From positions 124,001-188,000 of the forward strand of contig CAJUCO010000001.1 in assembly GCA_910585245.1 (NCBI GenBank): a stretch of DNA of 64,000 nucleotides, in the 5' to 3' direction. Source of the stretch: an uncultured Oscillibacter sp. (GTDB lineage Bacteria > Bacillota > Clostridia > Oscillospirales > Oscillospiraceae). Shown in pieces: positions 14,990 to 22,224 of the stretch. Numbering within the stretch: the stretch's first letter is position 1; every line of letters starts with the position of its first letter. Position numbers and translations under genes: made by a program. The notes below the pieces were generated by a model that was not told where the DNA came from, did not search any database, and saw only the letters and a list, made by a program, of their open reading frames with translations.

Positions 14990-15694
14990 TTGCGGGACTT
15001 GGAATTGACACCCCGCCTTCAGCTCCTGGCGGACTGGGTGCCCCTTGGCTCGCGGCTCGCCGATGTTGGCACGGATCACGCCTATCTGCCCGTGTGGCTC
15101 CGGCTCCACGGGCGCGTGGTCTCTGCCATTGCCTGCGATCTGCGCAAAGGGCCCTTGGAACGAGCCAGGGAAACTGGAGAGATTTACGGCGCGAGGGACG
15201 TGGATTTTCGCTTGGGAGACGGGCTGGCGGTGGTTTCACCGGAGGAGGTGGACACCGTCGTCATCGCCGGGATGGGAGGGGAAAACATCGCCTCCATTTT
15301 GGCCCGGGCTTCTTGGACCGCCGGCGGAAGGCATACGCTGTTGCTCCAGCCTCAGACCAGAGCGGAGACTCTCCGTGCCTTTCTGGCGGAAAACGGCTAT
15401 ATGATCCGCCGGGAGGCGCTGGTAGAGGACCGTGGCACCATTTATCCGGTGATGGAGGCCGGGGGAGGCGAGATGTCCCTGACCCTGGGCCAGCTCTATG
15501 GCGGAGCAGCTCTGCTTCACGACCCGCTGGGGGAGCGTTACATGATTGAAAAGATTGTCCGGCTGCAAACCGCTGTGGCGGGAACCAACCGCTCTGGTGG
15601 GAGCCGGGAAAAAGGGGACGGATTGCGGGAGATCATCACCGCGCTGCTGTCCATGAGAGAGGAGTGGCGGCGTGCCAAGAGTTGGCGAGATTGA
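14990..15694 (+). CDS. trmK: tRNA (adenine(22)-N1)-methyltransferase
   Basis: A ~234-residue SAM-dependent methyltransferase that methylates A22 of tRNA. It opens LTPRLQLLADWVPLGSRLAD, with the SAM loop ADVGTDHAYLPVWL, the conserved DLRKGPLERA, and the catalytic-region VVIAGMGGENI followed by LLLQPQTRAETLRAFL. The likely start is TTG 14990 (GGAG upstream); TTG 14999 is possible. It overlaps nif3 by 23 bases, as in most Firmicutes where these two are a fixed pair. Confidence 0.93.
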   Translation: MRDLELTPRLQLLADWVPLGSRLADVGTDHAYLPVWLRLHGRVVSAIACDLRKGPLERARETGEIYGARDVDFRLGDGLAVVSPEEVDTVVIAGMGGENIASILARASWTAGGRHTLLLQPQTRAETLRAFLAENGYMIRREALVEDRGTIYPVMEAGGGEMSLTLGQLYGGAALLHDPLGERYMIEKIVRLQTAVAGTNRSGGSREKGDGLREIITALLSMREEWRRAKSWRD

Positions 15695-16451
15695 AGCGGC
15701 ACTGTTTAAAATTGCCCCCCGTGAGTGCGCCATGGAGTGGGACAATGTGGGCCTGCTGGTGGGCAAACCGGGCCGCGAGGTGAAGAAAATTCTGGTATCG
15801 TTGGATATCACGGAGGCCGTGGCGGAGGAGGCGCACCGCTGGGGAGCAGATTTAATCGTATCCCATCATCCGGTGATTTTCCACGGCCAAAAACGCGTAA
15901 CGGACCAGGATGTCACCGGCCGGATCTTGCTCCGGCTGATGGAGTGCAATCTCTCGGCCATCTGTATGCACACAAATTTGGATATCGCGGAAGGCGGCGT
16001 AAACGACACCCTGGCGGAATGGCTGTCTCTGAGGGATGTCTGCCGGTTGGAGGATACCGGCGTTGTCCGGGTGGGCACGCTGGATGCGCCAATGGCCCTG
16101 ACAGACTTTGTCCGCTATATTTCCCAAAGGCTGAACTGCAACGGTGTGCGCTACGCGGACGCTGGACGGCGGGTACACCGGGTGGGCGTTGGCGGCGGGG
16201 CCTGTGGCGAATTTGAAGACGCCGCCATCGCGGCAGGCTGCGATACCTATGTGACCGCGGACCTGAGCTATCACCAGTTTGTGGATGCGAAAGCAAAGGG
16301 TGTCAATCTCATCGACGCAGGCCATTTTCCCACAGAGGACCCCGTCTGTGAGGAAGTCATCGCCTATTTGCAAGCCCAGTTCCCACAAGTGACCATCCAA
16401 AAATCGACTGTCCATCGGGAAGTCATTCAATATTACGTGGAAGGAGTTTAA
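15672..16451 (+). CDS. Nif3-like dinuclear metal centre protein
   Basis: A 259-residue member of the Nif3/YqfO family, hexameric proteins with two metal ions in each site. Metal ligands are expected in LIVSHHPVIF, in CMHTNLDIAEGGVND and in LIDAGHFPTED. GTP cyclohydrolase 1 type 2 annotations exist, but the cellular role is unsettled. GTG start 15672 lies inside trmK after GAGAGGAG. Lacks the long insert domain seen in some homologues. Confidence 0.92.
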   Translation: MPRVGEIEAALFKIAPRECAMEWDNVGLLVGKPGREVKKILVSLDITEAVAEEAHRWGADLIVSHHPVIFHGQKRVTDQDVTGRILLRLMECNLSAICMHTNLDIAEGGVNDTLAEWLSLRDVCRLEDTGVVRVGTLDAPMALTDFVRYISQRLNCNGVRYADAGRRVHRVGVGGGACGEFEDAAIAAGCDTYVTADLSYHQFVDAKAKGVNLIDAGHFPTEDPVCEEVIAYLQAQFPQVTIQKSTVHREVIQYYVEGV

Positions 16452-16456
16452 TTGCC

Positions 16457-17191
16457 ATGTCCGGACATTCTAAATGGCATAATATCCAGAAAACCAAAGG
16501 GGCGGCGGACGCCAAGCGCTCCGCAGCCTTTACCAAGATCGCCCGGGAGATCATCGTCGCCGTAAAAGAGGGCGGCTCCGGGGACCCCAACAACAACTCC
16601 CGGCTTGCTACGGTCATAGCCAAAGCAAAAGCTGTGAATATGCCCAACGACAACATCAAGCGCACCATTGACAAAGCTCTGGGAGCGGGGAATACCGATA
16701 GCTATGAAGCCGTTACCTACGAAGGATATGGCCCCGGCGGTGTGGCCGTTATTGTGGAGGCCCTGACCGACAACCGCCAGCGCACCGCGCCGGAGGTTCG
16801 CCACGCTTTTGATAAGTGCAACGGCAATTTGGGAGCCATCGGCTGCGTCTCTTGGTCCTTTGACAAAAAAGGCGTCATTGTCATCGACAATGAGGACGGG
16901 GAACTGGACGAGGAAACCGTCATGATGGACGCGCTGGATGCCGGGGCCGCCGACTTTGAGGCCGACGGACCCGCTCTGGAAATCACTTGCGATCCCGACG
17001 CTTTCAACGATGTGGTGAAGGCTCTGGAAGGGAAGGGGTACAGCTTCGTCAGCGCCGAGGTGGAAATGGTACCGCAGAATTACATCACACTCAGCGGCGA
17101 GGGCGATGTGAAAAATATGCAAAAGCTCATTGATATGCTGGAAGACAGCGACGATGTGCAAAACGTGTGGCACAACTGGGAAAACGGCTGA
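16457..17191 (+). CDS. yebC: YebC/PmpR family protein
   Basis: A 244-residue protein with the invariant start MSGHSKWHNIQKTKGAAD, then YEGYGPGGVAVIVEALTDNR and GCVSWSFDKKGVI, in three domains of normal length. The family was named for transcription regulation; YebC-type proteins have also been linked to relief of ribosome stalling on proline stretches. ATG 16457 lies five bases after the nif3 stop. Confidence 0.95.
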   Translation: MSGHSKWHNIQKTKGAADAKRSAAFTKIAREIIVAVKEGGSGDPNNNSRLATVIAKAKAVNMPNDNIKRTIDKALGAGNTDSYEAVTYEGYGPGGVAVIVEALTDNRQRTAPEVRHAFDKCNGNLGAIGCVSWSFDKKGVIVIDNEDGELDEETVMMDALDAGAADFEADGPALEITCDPDAFNDVVKALEGKGYSFVSAEVEMVPQNYITLSGEGDVKNMQKLIDMLEDSDDVQNVWHNWENG

Positions 17192-17291
17192 GTACGCTCC
17201 GCGCTCTGGAGCCGTCAAAAGGGATTGCGGCCACTTTTCCAGGGTTAAATCTTTTATGTCGGGGGCGGGCCTGTGGGTCCGCCCCTGCTGG

Positions 17292-17320
17292 TTGACAATT
17301 CCACTTGCCGGCTGTATAAT
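17292..17320 (+). promoter_or_regulatory. promoter of rnpB
   Basis: Consensus TTGACA, 17-base spacer, consensus TATAAT. The predicted start is about 17327, at the first base pair of RNase P helix P1. Confidence 0.92.
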
Positions 17321-17327
17321 GGAGATC

Positions 17328-17782
17328 GTGAGGAAAACAGACAGCCGCGTGAGCAGGCCGAAAGGCCGTTCATGAGGAAAGTCCGGGCTCCACAGGGCAA
17401 GGATAACGGGTAACGCCCGCCGAAGGCGACTTCAGGAAAAGTGCAACAGAGATATACCGCCTCGTCCCATTTTTAAAATGGGGTTCCTGTAAAAACTCAG
17501 TTTTTGTGGGGAGAAGAGGCACAGCGAAATGAGTGAACCCTACCGCTTGCGGCGGGGTGAAGGATGTGGAGCTTGTGCTGGCGAGGTAAGGGTGGAAAGG
17601 TGTGGTAAGAGCGCACCCATCGGCTCGAGAGTGTCCGATGCTGTAAACTCTATCCGGAGCAACACCGGTATGGGAGCATGAAGGCCGGCCCGGCTGCTCC
17701 CGGGGTGGCTGGAGCGCGTTGGCAACAGCGCGCCTAGATAGATGGCTGTCAAATACAGAACCCGGCTTACAGTTTTGCTCAC
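17328..17782 (+). ncRNA. rnpB: RNase P RNA, bacterial class A type
   Basis: The catalytic RNA that cuts the 5' leader from pre-tRNA. Conserved blocks are GAGGAAAGTCCGGGCTCC (17371-17388), ACAGAGATATACCGCC, GTGGTAAGAGCGCACC, GTAAACTCTATCCGGAGCAA and the 3' block ACAGAACCCGGCTTA. Helix P1 pairs GTGAGGAAAAC (17328-17338) with GTTTTGCTCAC (17772-17782), which fixes both ends, and P2 pairs GACAGCC with GGCTGTC. It has its own consensus promoter and terminator. Confidence 0.96.
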
Positions 17783-17790
17783 AAAAATAC

Positions 17791-17827
17791 GGTCCCGGCT
17801 GCGTCATACGCGGCCGGGACCTGTTTT
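17791..17827 (+). terminator. rnpB terminator
   Basis: GGTCCCGGCTGCG and CGCGGCCGGGACC pair around TCATA, followed by TGTTTTG. Confidence 0.88.
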
Positions 17828-18117
17828 GTCTTTTTAAGGCAGTCCTCTACCAGCAAAACGGCTTTTTGGGTTTTTTCACTCCAATGCCTCACGCTCTCAC
17901 TCCCCATTACCGCTTGTACATAGTATTCACCTCCTTGCCAGCGTACACTTGAATGAAGGGAGACATAACCGGCCAGCGGTAGCGTTTCGGCAAATCCCGG
18001 TGTTTCCAGACATTTCCGTCTCCATAGAAAAATTTCCCCCCATCTCCAATTTTTAAGGTTTGCCTAAGGAACGCCCTGTATGATGCCCCCATCCTGTTAA
18101 ACGAAAGGAGCCAAAGC
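17828..18117. other. 290-base stretch without a supported gene
   Basis: It contains the 5' region of the VTC gene (RBS GAAAGGAGCC at 18103). A TTGCCT/TATGAT pair near 18059-18084 has only a 14-base spacer and is not called. No RNA structure is recognised. Confidence 0.4.
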
Positions 18118-18789
18118 ATGAAACCTCGGCACGAGTGGAAACATGAGATCACCGCCGCCGACCGCCTTGTCCTCTCCGCCCGCCTCTTTGCCGTGGCCCG
18201 ACGGGACCGTCACGGGCAAAATGGCCGCTATGAGATACGCAGCCTTTACTTTGACGATCCTAAGGACACGGCACTGCGGGAGAAAATCAACGGCGTGGCC
18301 CGGCGGGAGAAATTTCGAATACGGTACTACAACGGCGACACCTCCTTTATCTGCCTGGAGAAAAAGAGCAAGTGGGACGGCCTTTGTGAAAAGCGCTCTG
18401 TCCTTCTCAGCGCACAAGAAGTCCAAAGCCTTCTGGAAGGGGACCTGGGCTGGATGCCAAACAGCGGCAGGCCCTTGATTCAGGAGCTCTACTGGAAGAT
18501 AAAAACCGCTGGCCTGCGGCCCAAGACCATTGTGGATTATACCAGGGACGCCTACATCTTCCCGGCTGGAAACGTCCGGGTCACCTTGGATTTCAATATC
18601 CGCACCGGCCTGGGGTCTACGGATTTCTTGAATCCCTCCTGCATCACGGTCCCTGCCGGAGACGTGCCAGCCATTTTGGAGGTGAAATGGGATGAATTTC
18701 TTCCCAGCGTCATCCGGGACGCGGTGCAACTTCCCGGGCGGCACACCTCTGCCTTCTCTAAATACGCGGCTTGCCGCATCTATGGATAA
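18118..18789 (+). CDS. VTC-domain (polyphosphate polymerase-like) protein
   Basis: A 223-residue protein of the VTC/CYTH-like tunnel fold. It shows EWKHEI at the start, YEIRSLYFDD, REKFRIRYYNGDTSFICLEK, KSKWDGLCEKR and EVKWDEFLPSVI, the basic and acidic residues lining the triphosphate tunnel. Homologues make or bind polyphosphate. In Clostridia it is the first gene of a VTC-DUF4956-CotH operon. Here the operon is broken 22 bases downstream, where the DUF4956 gene runs only to codon 29 before unrelated sequence. Confidence 0.9.
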   Translation: MKPRHEWKHEITAADRLVLSARLFAVARRDRHGQNGRYEIRSLYFDDPKDTALREKINGVARREKFRIRYYNGDTSFICLEKKSKWDGLCEKRSVLLSAQEVQSLLEGDLGWMPNSGRPLIQELYWKIKTAGLRPKTIVDYTRDAYIFPAGNVRVTLDFNIRTGLGSTDFLNPSCITVPAGDVPAILEVKWDEFLPSVIRDAVQLPGRHTSAFSKYAACRIYG

Positions 18790-18811
18790 AACATGAAAGG
18801 AAGCCAATACG

Positions 18812-18907
18812 ATGACGTTTCAAGATATTTTCAAATCCAGCTTCTTGGAGAATATTACCAGTGTCAGCCTTTTGGACATGACGTTGGCCCTGGTCGGGCT
18901 AGAATGA
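18812..18907 (+). pseudogene. 5' fragment of the DUF4956 gene (first 29 codons)
   Basis: ATG 18812 after AAAGGAAG encodes MTFQDIFKSSFLENITSVSL and then LDMTLALVG, the normal start of the DUF4956 membrane protein that follows VTC genes. After Gly29 the frame meets foreign AT-rich DNA and stops as LE*. The missing remainder (AFGLGLFIFLVYKKTF and onward) lies inverted at 28776-29363. Joining the two pieces would give a normal protein, so this is a rearrangement, not decay. Confidence 0.85.
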
Positions 18908-19083
18908 TATTTTTTATTGTAGTAGAGAAAATATGAAAGGGGAAGAACTTTTTAATTTTGAACCATTTTTTCGACAATTAAAATGGGGAAAACAGATTGT
19001 CCCATGGAAAATTTTATCAGGGTCTTCCCATACCGTCACCGCCAGAAACGGTTTCTCCAATCAACTATCCAGTATTTGCGGCT
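18908..19083. other. AT-rich foreign stretch next to the left att-like site
   Basis: About 175 bases clearly richer in A+T than the surroundings, with stops in most frames and no gene. It contains TTTTTTCGACA, similar to TTTTTCGACA close to the other att-like site at 22187. By position it would be the outer arm of the recombinase's own attachment region. Confidence 0.45.
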
Positions 19084-19104
19084 AAGTTGTTCTTACATTG
19101 GCGC
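19084..19104. other. att-like site, left end of the cotJC inversion
   Basis: On the + strand: arm AAGTTGTTCTTACAT (19084-19098), spacer TGGC, central GC (19103-19104), then the cotJC N-terminal part reading leftward on the minus strand. The arm matches that of the site at 22204 in 12 of 15 positions. Equivalent to an attL-type hybrid of a serine integrase. Confidence 0.7.
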
Positions 19105-19515
19105 CCCATCCGCTGCCAGATCTTCCGTCAAATCTCCAATGACATCGCCAGTTACCTGCATAGTGGCGGCGGACCAGGGGTAACCGGAGGCAAACTGGGG
19201 ATATACGCCGGTAGTGTGGTCCACAAAATAGGTGTCGAAACCGGCGGCCTTGATTTGCTCTTCCGTGAGATTTCGGGTCAGCTGGTGAACCAGAGTACCC
19301 ACCATCTCCAGGTGCCCAAGCTCTTCGGTTCCAATATCCGTCAAAAGGCCTTTTAGTTCAGCATAGGGCATGGAGTAACGCTGGCTTAAATACCGGAGAG
19401 AGGCGCCCAACTCCCCGTCAGGCCCACCGTATTGGGATATAATGGCAGCGGCCAGCTTGGGGTTGGGTTTTTTGACCTTTACCGGATATTGGAGCTTTTT
19501 TTCATATACAAACAT
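19093..19515 (-). pseudogene. cotJC: cotJC 5' part: spore-coat manganese catalase, split by inversion
   Basis: Starts at ATG 19515 (TGATG overlap with cotJAB). It encodes CotJC residues 1-139 (RYLSQRYSMPYAELKGLL, IGTEELGHLEMVGTLVHQL, DLTEDLAADGAP) and then stops as M*. Expected manganese ligands Glu35, Glu65 and His68 are here; Glu140 and His173 lie in the separate 3' part at 22223-22420 on the opposite strand. The break falls exactly before Glu140 at an att-like site. The truncated product should not form the di-manganese site. Inverting 19103-22224 would restore a 202-residue protein. Confidence 0.9.
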
Positions 19516-19973
19516 CAGTCGTTCCCTCCTACATCCCAGGGCCACGGGTCTTTCAGCCAGGCGTAGCCATCCGCCGGGGTTAGATCGGTGCTCATCAGAG
19601 GCCCGTACATTTTCTCATATTTCTCCCGGCCTTCTTTGGCCAGTTTCAGGTAGGACCAGTAGAGCTGGAGAACCTCCTGGTCGTCCGCGTGGGTGTCCAG
19701 ATACAGGTTCAACTCTTTGATGGCAAAATCCAGTGCCATCAGCTCCACCATGGCGGTGTTGGAGAGCTTGGTCTTGGCCTGAATTGCCGCTTTGAAAGGA
19801 AGATCCAGTCCGGGAAACAGCGTGCCTGCCTGTAGAGCCTCCGCCCGGCTGAAGCGAGGGGGATTCTGCTCCTGCATGGGAATATAGGGAAACGCCAGCG
19901 GCGCGCACTTGCCGGGAAGCGTGCCCGCTCCCACACCACAGGAGCCACCGGCCGTTTGATCAGGTCTTTCCAT
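19515..19973 (-). CDS. cotJB: CotJA-CotJB fusion spore-coat protein
   Basis: A 152-residue protein. The N-terminal part (LAFPYIPMQEQNPP, then LFPGLDLPFKAAI) is CotJA-like, and the C-terminal part (MALDFAIKELNLYLDTHADD, KYGPLMSTDL, DPWPWD) is CotJB-like. In Bacillus these are separate genes of the cotJABC operon, whose products form an inner-coat complex with the manganese catalase CotJC. ATG 19973 follows AAGGAGG. The stop overlaps the cotJC start. A CATAAGAT element at 20026-20033 could be a mother-cell -10 box, but no good -35 is seen. Confidence 0.85.
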   Translation of the reverse strand: MERPDQTAGGSCGVGAGTLPGKCAPLAFPYIPMQEQNPPRFSRAEALQAGTLFPGLDLPFKAAIQAKTKLSNTAMVELMALDFAIKELNLYLDTHADDQEVLQLYWSYLKLAKEGREKYEKMYGPLMSTDLTPADGYAWLKDPWPWDVGGND

Positions 19974-20207
19974 AGTTGCTTTCCTCCTTGTGTAAGGGTG
20001 GCGCGAGGCATTTCGCGCTCAGTCCATCTTATGCGTTGGAGCACAAAGCGGCTACCAATGGAGACACGGGACCGCTATTCGAAATCCGGCAGAGGCTATT
20101 TACCTACCGCCTCACCCGAGAGAGTTTGTCCACTTCTCCCCTGTTCCGCAACGACTAATGGACAGGCAATTTCGCATAGGTTGTTGTGAAAGGCAGGGTG
20201 ATGTTAT
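19974..20207. other. divergent promoter region between cotJ and the recombinase module
   Basis: Holds the cotJAB leader (minus) and the leader of the small frame at 20208 (plus). Only the weak sigma-E-like -10 at 20026-20033 is noted. No gene. Confidence 0.35.
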
Positions 20208-20342
20208 TTGCAGACACAGGAGCTATGCAAAAGCGTTTTCAAGGACGGAACCTCAGAAACCACCTGTGAGAAATTCACACACAAGCTGATCGAGCTAATC
20301 AATCAGTTGGAAAAGGGAAAACAGACCATCGAGCAAAAATAA
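20208..20342 (+). CDS. small conserved frame upstream of the recombinase
   Basis: TTG 20208 is the only start (an in-frame TGA lies at 20199); GGGTGATG precedes it. The 44-residue product includes ELCKSVFKDGTSETTCEKF and LIELINQLEKGKQTIEQK. Small frames of this sequence type occur beside recombinases in gut Clostridia as I remember them. Role unknown; possibly a regulator or excision helper. It ends three bases before the palindromic promoter of the recombinase. Confidence 0.6.
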   Translation: MQTQELCKSVFKDGTSETTCEKFTHKLIELINQLEKGKQTIEQK

Positions 20343-20345
20343 TGT

Positions 20346-20393
20346 GACAAGCTGTTTCCCCTGTGCTATACTGTAAGCGGGAAACAGCTTGTC
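20346..20393 (+). promoter_or_regulatory. recombinase promoter inside a perfect 15-bp inverted repeat
   Basis: Arms GACAAGCTGTTTCCC (20346-20360) and GGGAAACAGCTTGTC (20379-20393) enclose an 18-base centre with TATACT (20367-20372). GTGACA at 20344-20349 with a 17-base spacer is the -35. Transcription would start at the second arm, so the transcript cannot fold the full hairpin; an operator for a dimeric repressor or for the recombinase itself is more likely than a terminator. Confidence 0.65.
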
Positions 20394-20409
20394 CTATCTC
20401 TGAGGAGAT

Positions 20410-21969
20410 ATGACTATGAAAGCAGCCATTTACTGCCGTTTATCTGAGGAAGATAGAAACAAGCAATTTGTAACCGACGACAGCAACAGCATCCAAAACC
20501 AAAAGGCCCTGCTGTTGCAATACGCCATGGAACAAGGATGGGAGGTCTATAACCTTTACAGCGACGATGATTACACTGGTTCCGACCGCCGCCGGCCTGA
20601 ATTTAACCGCTTGCTGGAGGATGCCAAGGCCCACCGCTTTGACATTGTTCTCTGCAAGACCCAATCCCGCTTTACCCGTGAGCTGGAGCTGGTAGAGAAG
20701 TATATCCACGGCCTCTTCCCCATTTGGGGCATCCGCTTTGTCAGCATCGTGGACAACGCCGACACCGCCAACAAGGGAAACAAGAAATCCCGGCAAATCA
20801 ACGGACTGGTGAACGAGTGGTATCTGGAGGATATGTCGGAGAACATCCGCAGTGTCCTCACCAACCGGCGGCAAAACGGTTTTCACATTGGGTCCTTTGC
20901 TCTTTATGGCTACAAAAAAGACCCCGGCCAGAAAGGCCACCTGCTCATTGATGAGGAGGCTGCCGCTGTTGTCCGGGAGGTGTTTACCCTTTTTTCTCAA
21001 GGCTACGGCAAAACGGCCATCGCCCGGATGCTCAATGACCGTGGTATTCCCAACCCCACCGAGTACAAGCGGCTCCACGGCCTGCGCTACCGGCAGCCCA
21101 AGGGGAAAAACAGCACTCTCTGGAAATATTTTGCCATCTCCGATATGCTCACCAATGAAATCTACATTGGAAACATGGTGCAGGGCAAATATGGCAGCGT
21201 TTCCTACAAGACCAAGCAGAACAAGCCCCGGCCCCAAAGTGAGTGGTATCGTGTGGAGGGGACCCATGAGGCCATCATCGACCGCCCCCTCTGGAACCGG
21301 GTGCAGTCTATGGTTGCGGAACGGGCCAAGCCCTTTGACTGCGGCACTGTGGGGCTGTTTGCCCGAAAAGCCAGGTGCGCCAACTGCGGCTACACCATGC
21401 GTTCCTCCAAAAATCACGGGCGGCACTACCTCCAATGCTCCAACCGCCATGTGGCAAAGGACGCCTGCATCGGCTCTTTCATTTCGGTGGAAAAGCTGGA
21501 ACAGATGGTAATTGACGAACTGAACCGGCTGTCGGCAGAATATCTGGACAAGGACGAGTTGGAGCGGAACATTGCCGTTTGCGAAAATTTGCAAGGACAG
21601 AAAAAACAGCTCTTGGACACCTTCTCCACTTATGAGAAACGGATTGCCGAGTACACCAAAGGCCTGGGGGATTTGTACATGGATAAGGTCAAGGGCCTGC
21701 TCAATGAGAGCGACTTCTCCGCCCTTTCCAAAGAGTTTTCCTCCGAAAAGTCCCGGCTGGAGCGCGTTTTGCTGGACGGTCAACGGCAACTTGCGGAGCT
21801 AGAGGACAGAATTGCTCTTGGAGATAACCGAAAAGCCCTGGTGGAAGAGTATGTAAATCAAAAACACTTAACACGAGAAATCGTGGAAATCCTCATTGAC
21901 TACATCACTGTTGGGAAACGCATCCCTGGAACAAAGGACGTCCCCATTGAAATCCATTGGAATTTTTAA
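20410..21969 (+). CDS. large serine recombinase
   Basis: A 519-residue site-specific recombinase. The N-terminal resolvase domain (1-150) has catalytic Ser12 in AAIYCRLSEED and conserved YSDDDYTGSDRRRPEFNRLL. The recombinase domain (about 175-300) includes GSFALYGYKKDPGQKGHLLI. A zinc ribbon has CANCGYTM and YLQCSNRH with a further Cys at about 350. A coiled coil (about 385-490) is the usual arm controlling synapsis direction. Start ATG 20410 behind GAGGAG; ATG 20416 also fits. It lies 235 bases from an att-like site in cotJC, so cotJC is its probable target. Intact and probably active. Confidence 0.95.
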   Translation: MTMKAAIYCRLSEEDRNKQFVTDDSNSIQNQKALLLQYAMEQGWEVYNLYSDDDYTGSDRRRPEFNRLLEDAKAHRFDIVLCKTQSRFTRELELVEKYIHGLFPIWGIRFVSIVDNADTANKGNKKSRQINGLVNEWYLEDMSENIRSVLTNRRQNGFHIGSFALYGYKKDPGQKGHLLIDEEAAAVVREVFTLFSQGYGKTAIARMLNDRGIPNPTEYKRLHGLRYRQPKGKNSTLWKYFAISDMLTNEIYIGNMVQGKYGSVSYKTKQNKPRPQSEWYRVEGTHEAIIDRPLWNRVQSMVAERAKPFDCGTVGLFARKARCANCGYTMRSSKNHGRHYLQCSNRHVAKDACIGSFISVEKLEQMVIDELNRLSAEYLDKDELERNIAVCENLQGQKKQLLDTFSTYEKRIAEYTKGLGDLYMDKVKGLLNESDFSALSKEFSSEKSRLERVLLDGQRQLAELEDRIALGDNRKALVEEYVNQKHLTREIVEILIDYITVGKRIPGTKDVPIEIHWNF

Positions 21970-21982
21970 GGAGTATTGCCCC

Positions 21983-22177
21983 ATGCAGCCTGAAGAAGAA
22001 TTTGAAAAATCCCTCCAATCCATTGACCAAGCCTTGGGAGAGATTGAGCACATTTTGGAGCAAATGCTGGCCCTGGCCCGGCTATCCGCCAGTGATTTAA
22101 ACGTAGACCGGGCCATGTTGCAAAAGACGCTGGAACGCCTTCAGCGGAAAATCGACCGCATTGCGGATACGATTTGA
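21983..22177 (+). CDS. small coiled-coil protein after the recombinase; directionality-factor candidate
   Basis: A 64-residue acidic helical protein (EEEFEKSLQSIDQALGEIEH, then MLQKTLERLQRKIDRIADTI). ATG 21983 follows AAGGAG, 13 bases after the recombinase stop, so it is cotranscribed. It ends 46 bases before the crossover point. Serine integrases need a small partner protein to run attL x attR; such factors share no common sequence and are often encoded next to the integrase. That role is inference from position and size only. Confidence 0.65.
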   Translation: MQPEEEFEKSLQSIDQALGEIEHILEQMLALARLSASDLNVDRAMLQKTLERLQRKIDRIADTI

Positions 22178-22203
22178 CGGACTTTTTCGACATTTTTTGC
22201 ATG

Positions 22204-22224
22204 AAGTTGCACTTTCATGATAGC
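22204..22224. other. att-like site, right end of the cotJC inversion
   Basis: Arm AAGTTGCACTTTCAT (22204-22218), spacer GATA, central GC (22223-22224), then cotJC 3' sequence (ACCAGAGCAAAAGG). Same layout as the site at 19084-19104. The central dinucleotide is palindromic, which by known serine-integrase behaviour would weaken orientation control. Confidence 0.7.

Larger units (their letters stand above)
19103..22224. mobile_element. putative invertible segment carrying cotJAB, the cotJC 5' part and a serine recombinase
   Basis: Bounded by two att-like sites that, as attL and attR of a serine integrase, are in inverted relative orientation. Inside lie cotJC 5', cotJAB, a 44-residue frame, the recombinase and a 64-residue protein. 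Flipping it joins DGAP to EQKARVTYDN in cotJC and brings the two 15-base arms together as an inverted repeat around GC next to the recombinase module, an attP. The inference is a recombination between attP and an attB in cotJC within one chromosome. Confidence 0.7.

Noticed and set aside
17255..17290. GC-rich hairpin GGGGGCGGGCC/GTCCGCCCCTG after yebC as a terminator
   Set aside because: No T-run follows and the rnpB -35 begins directly after it; left uncalled.
17907..18152. 81-codon minus-strand frame before the VTC gene
   Set aside because: No ribosome site, low coding character, and it overlaps the VTC leader.
20440..21789. 449-codon open frame antisense to the serine recombinase
   Set aside because: It mirrors the recombinase codons, has no ribosome site and no family motif. 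Other long antisense frames (for example 606-1277, 47633-48427, 40529-41644) are rejected for the same reason.
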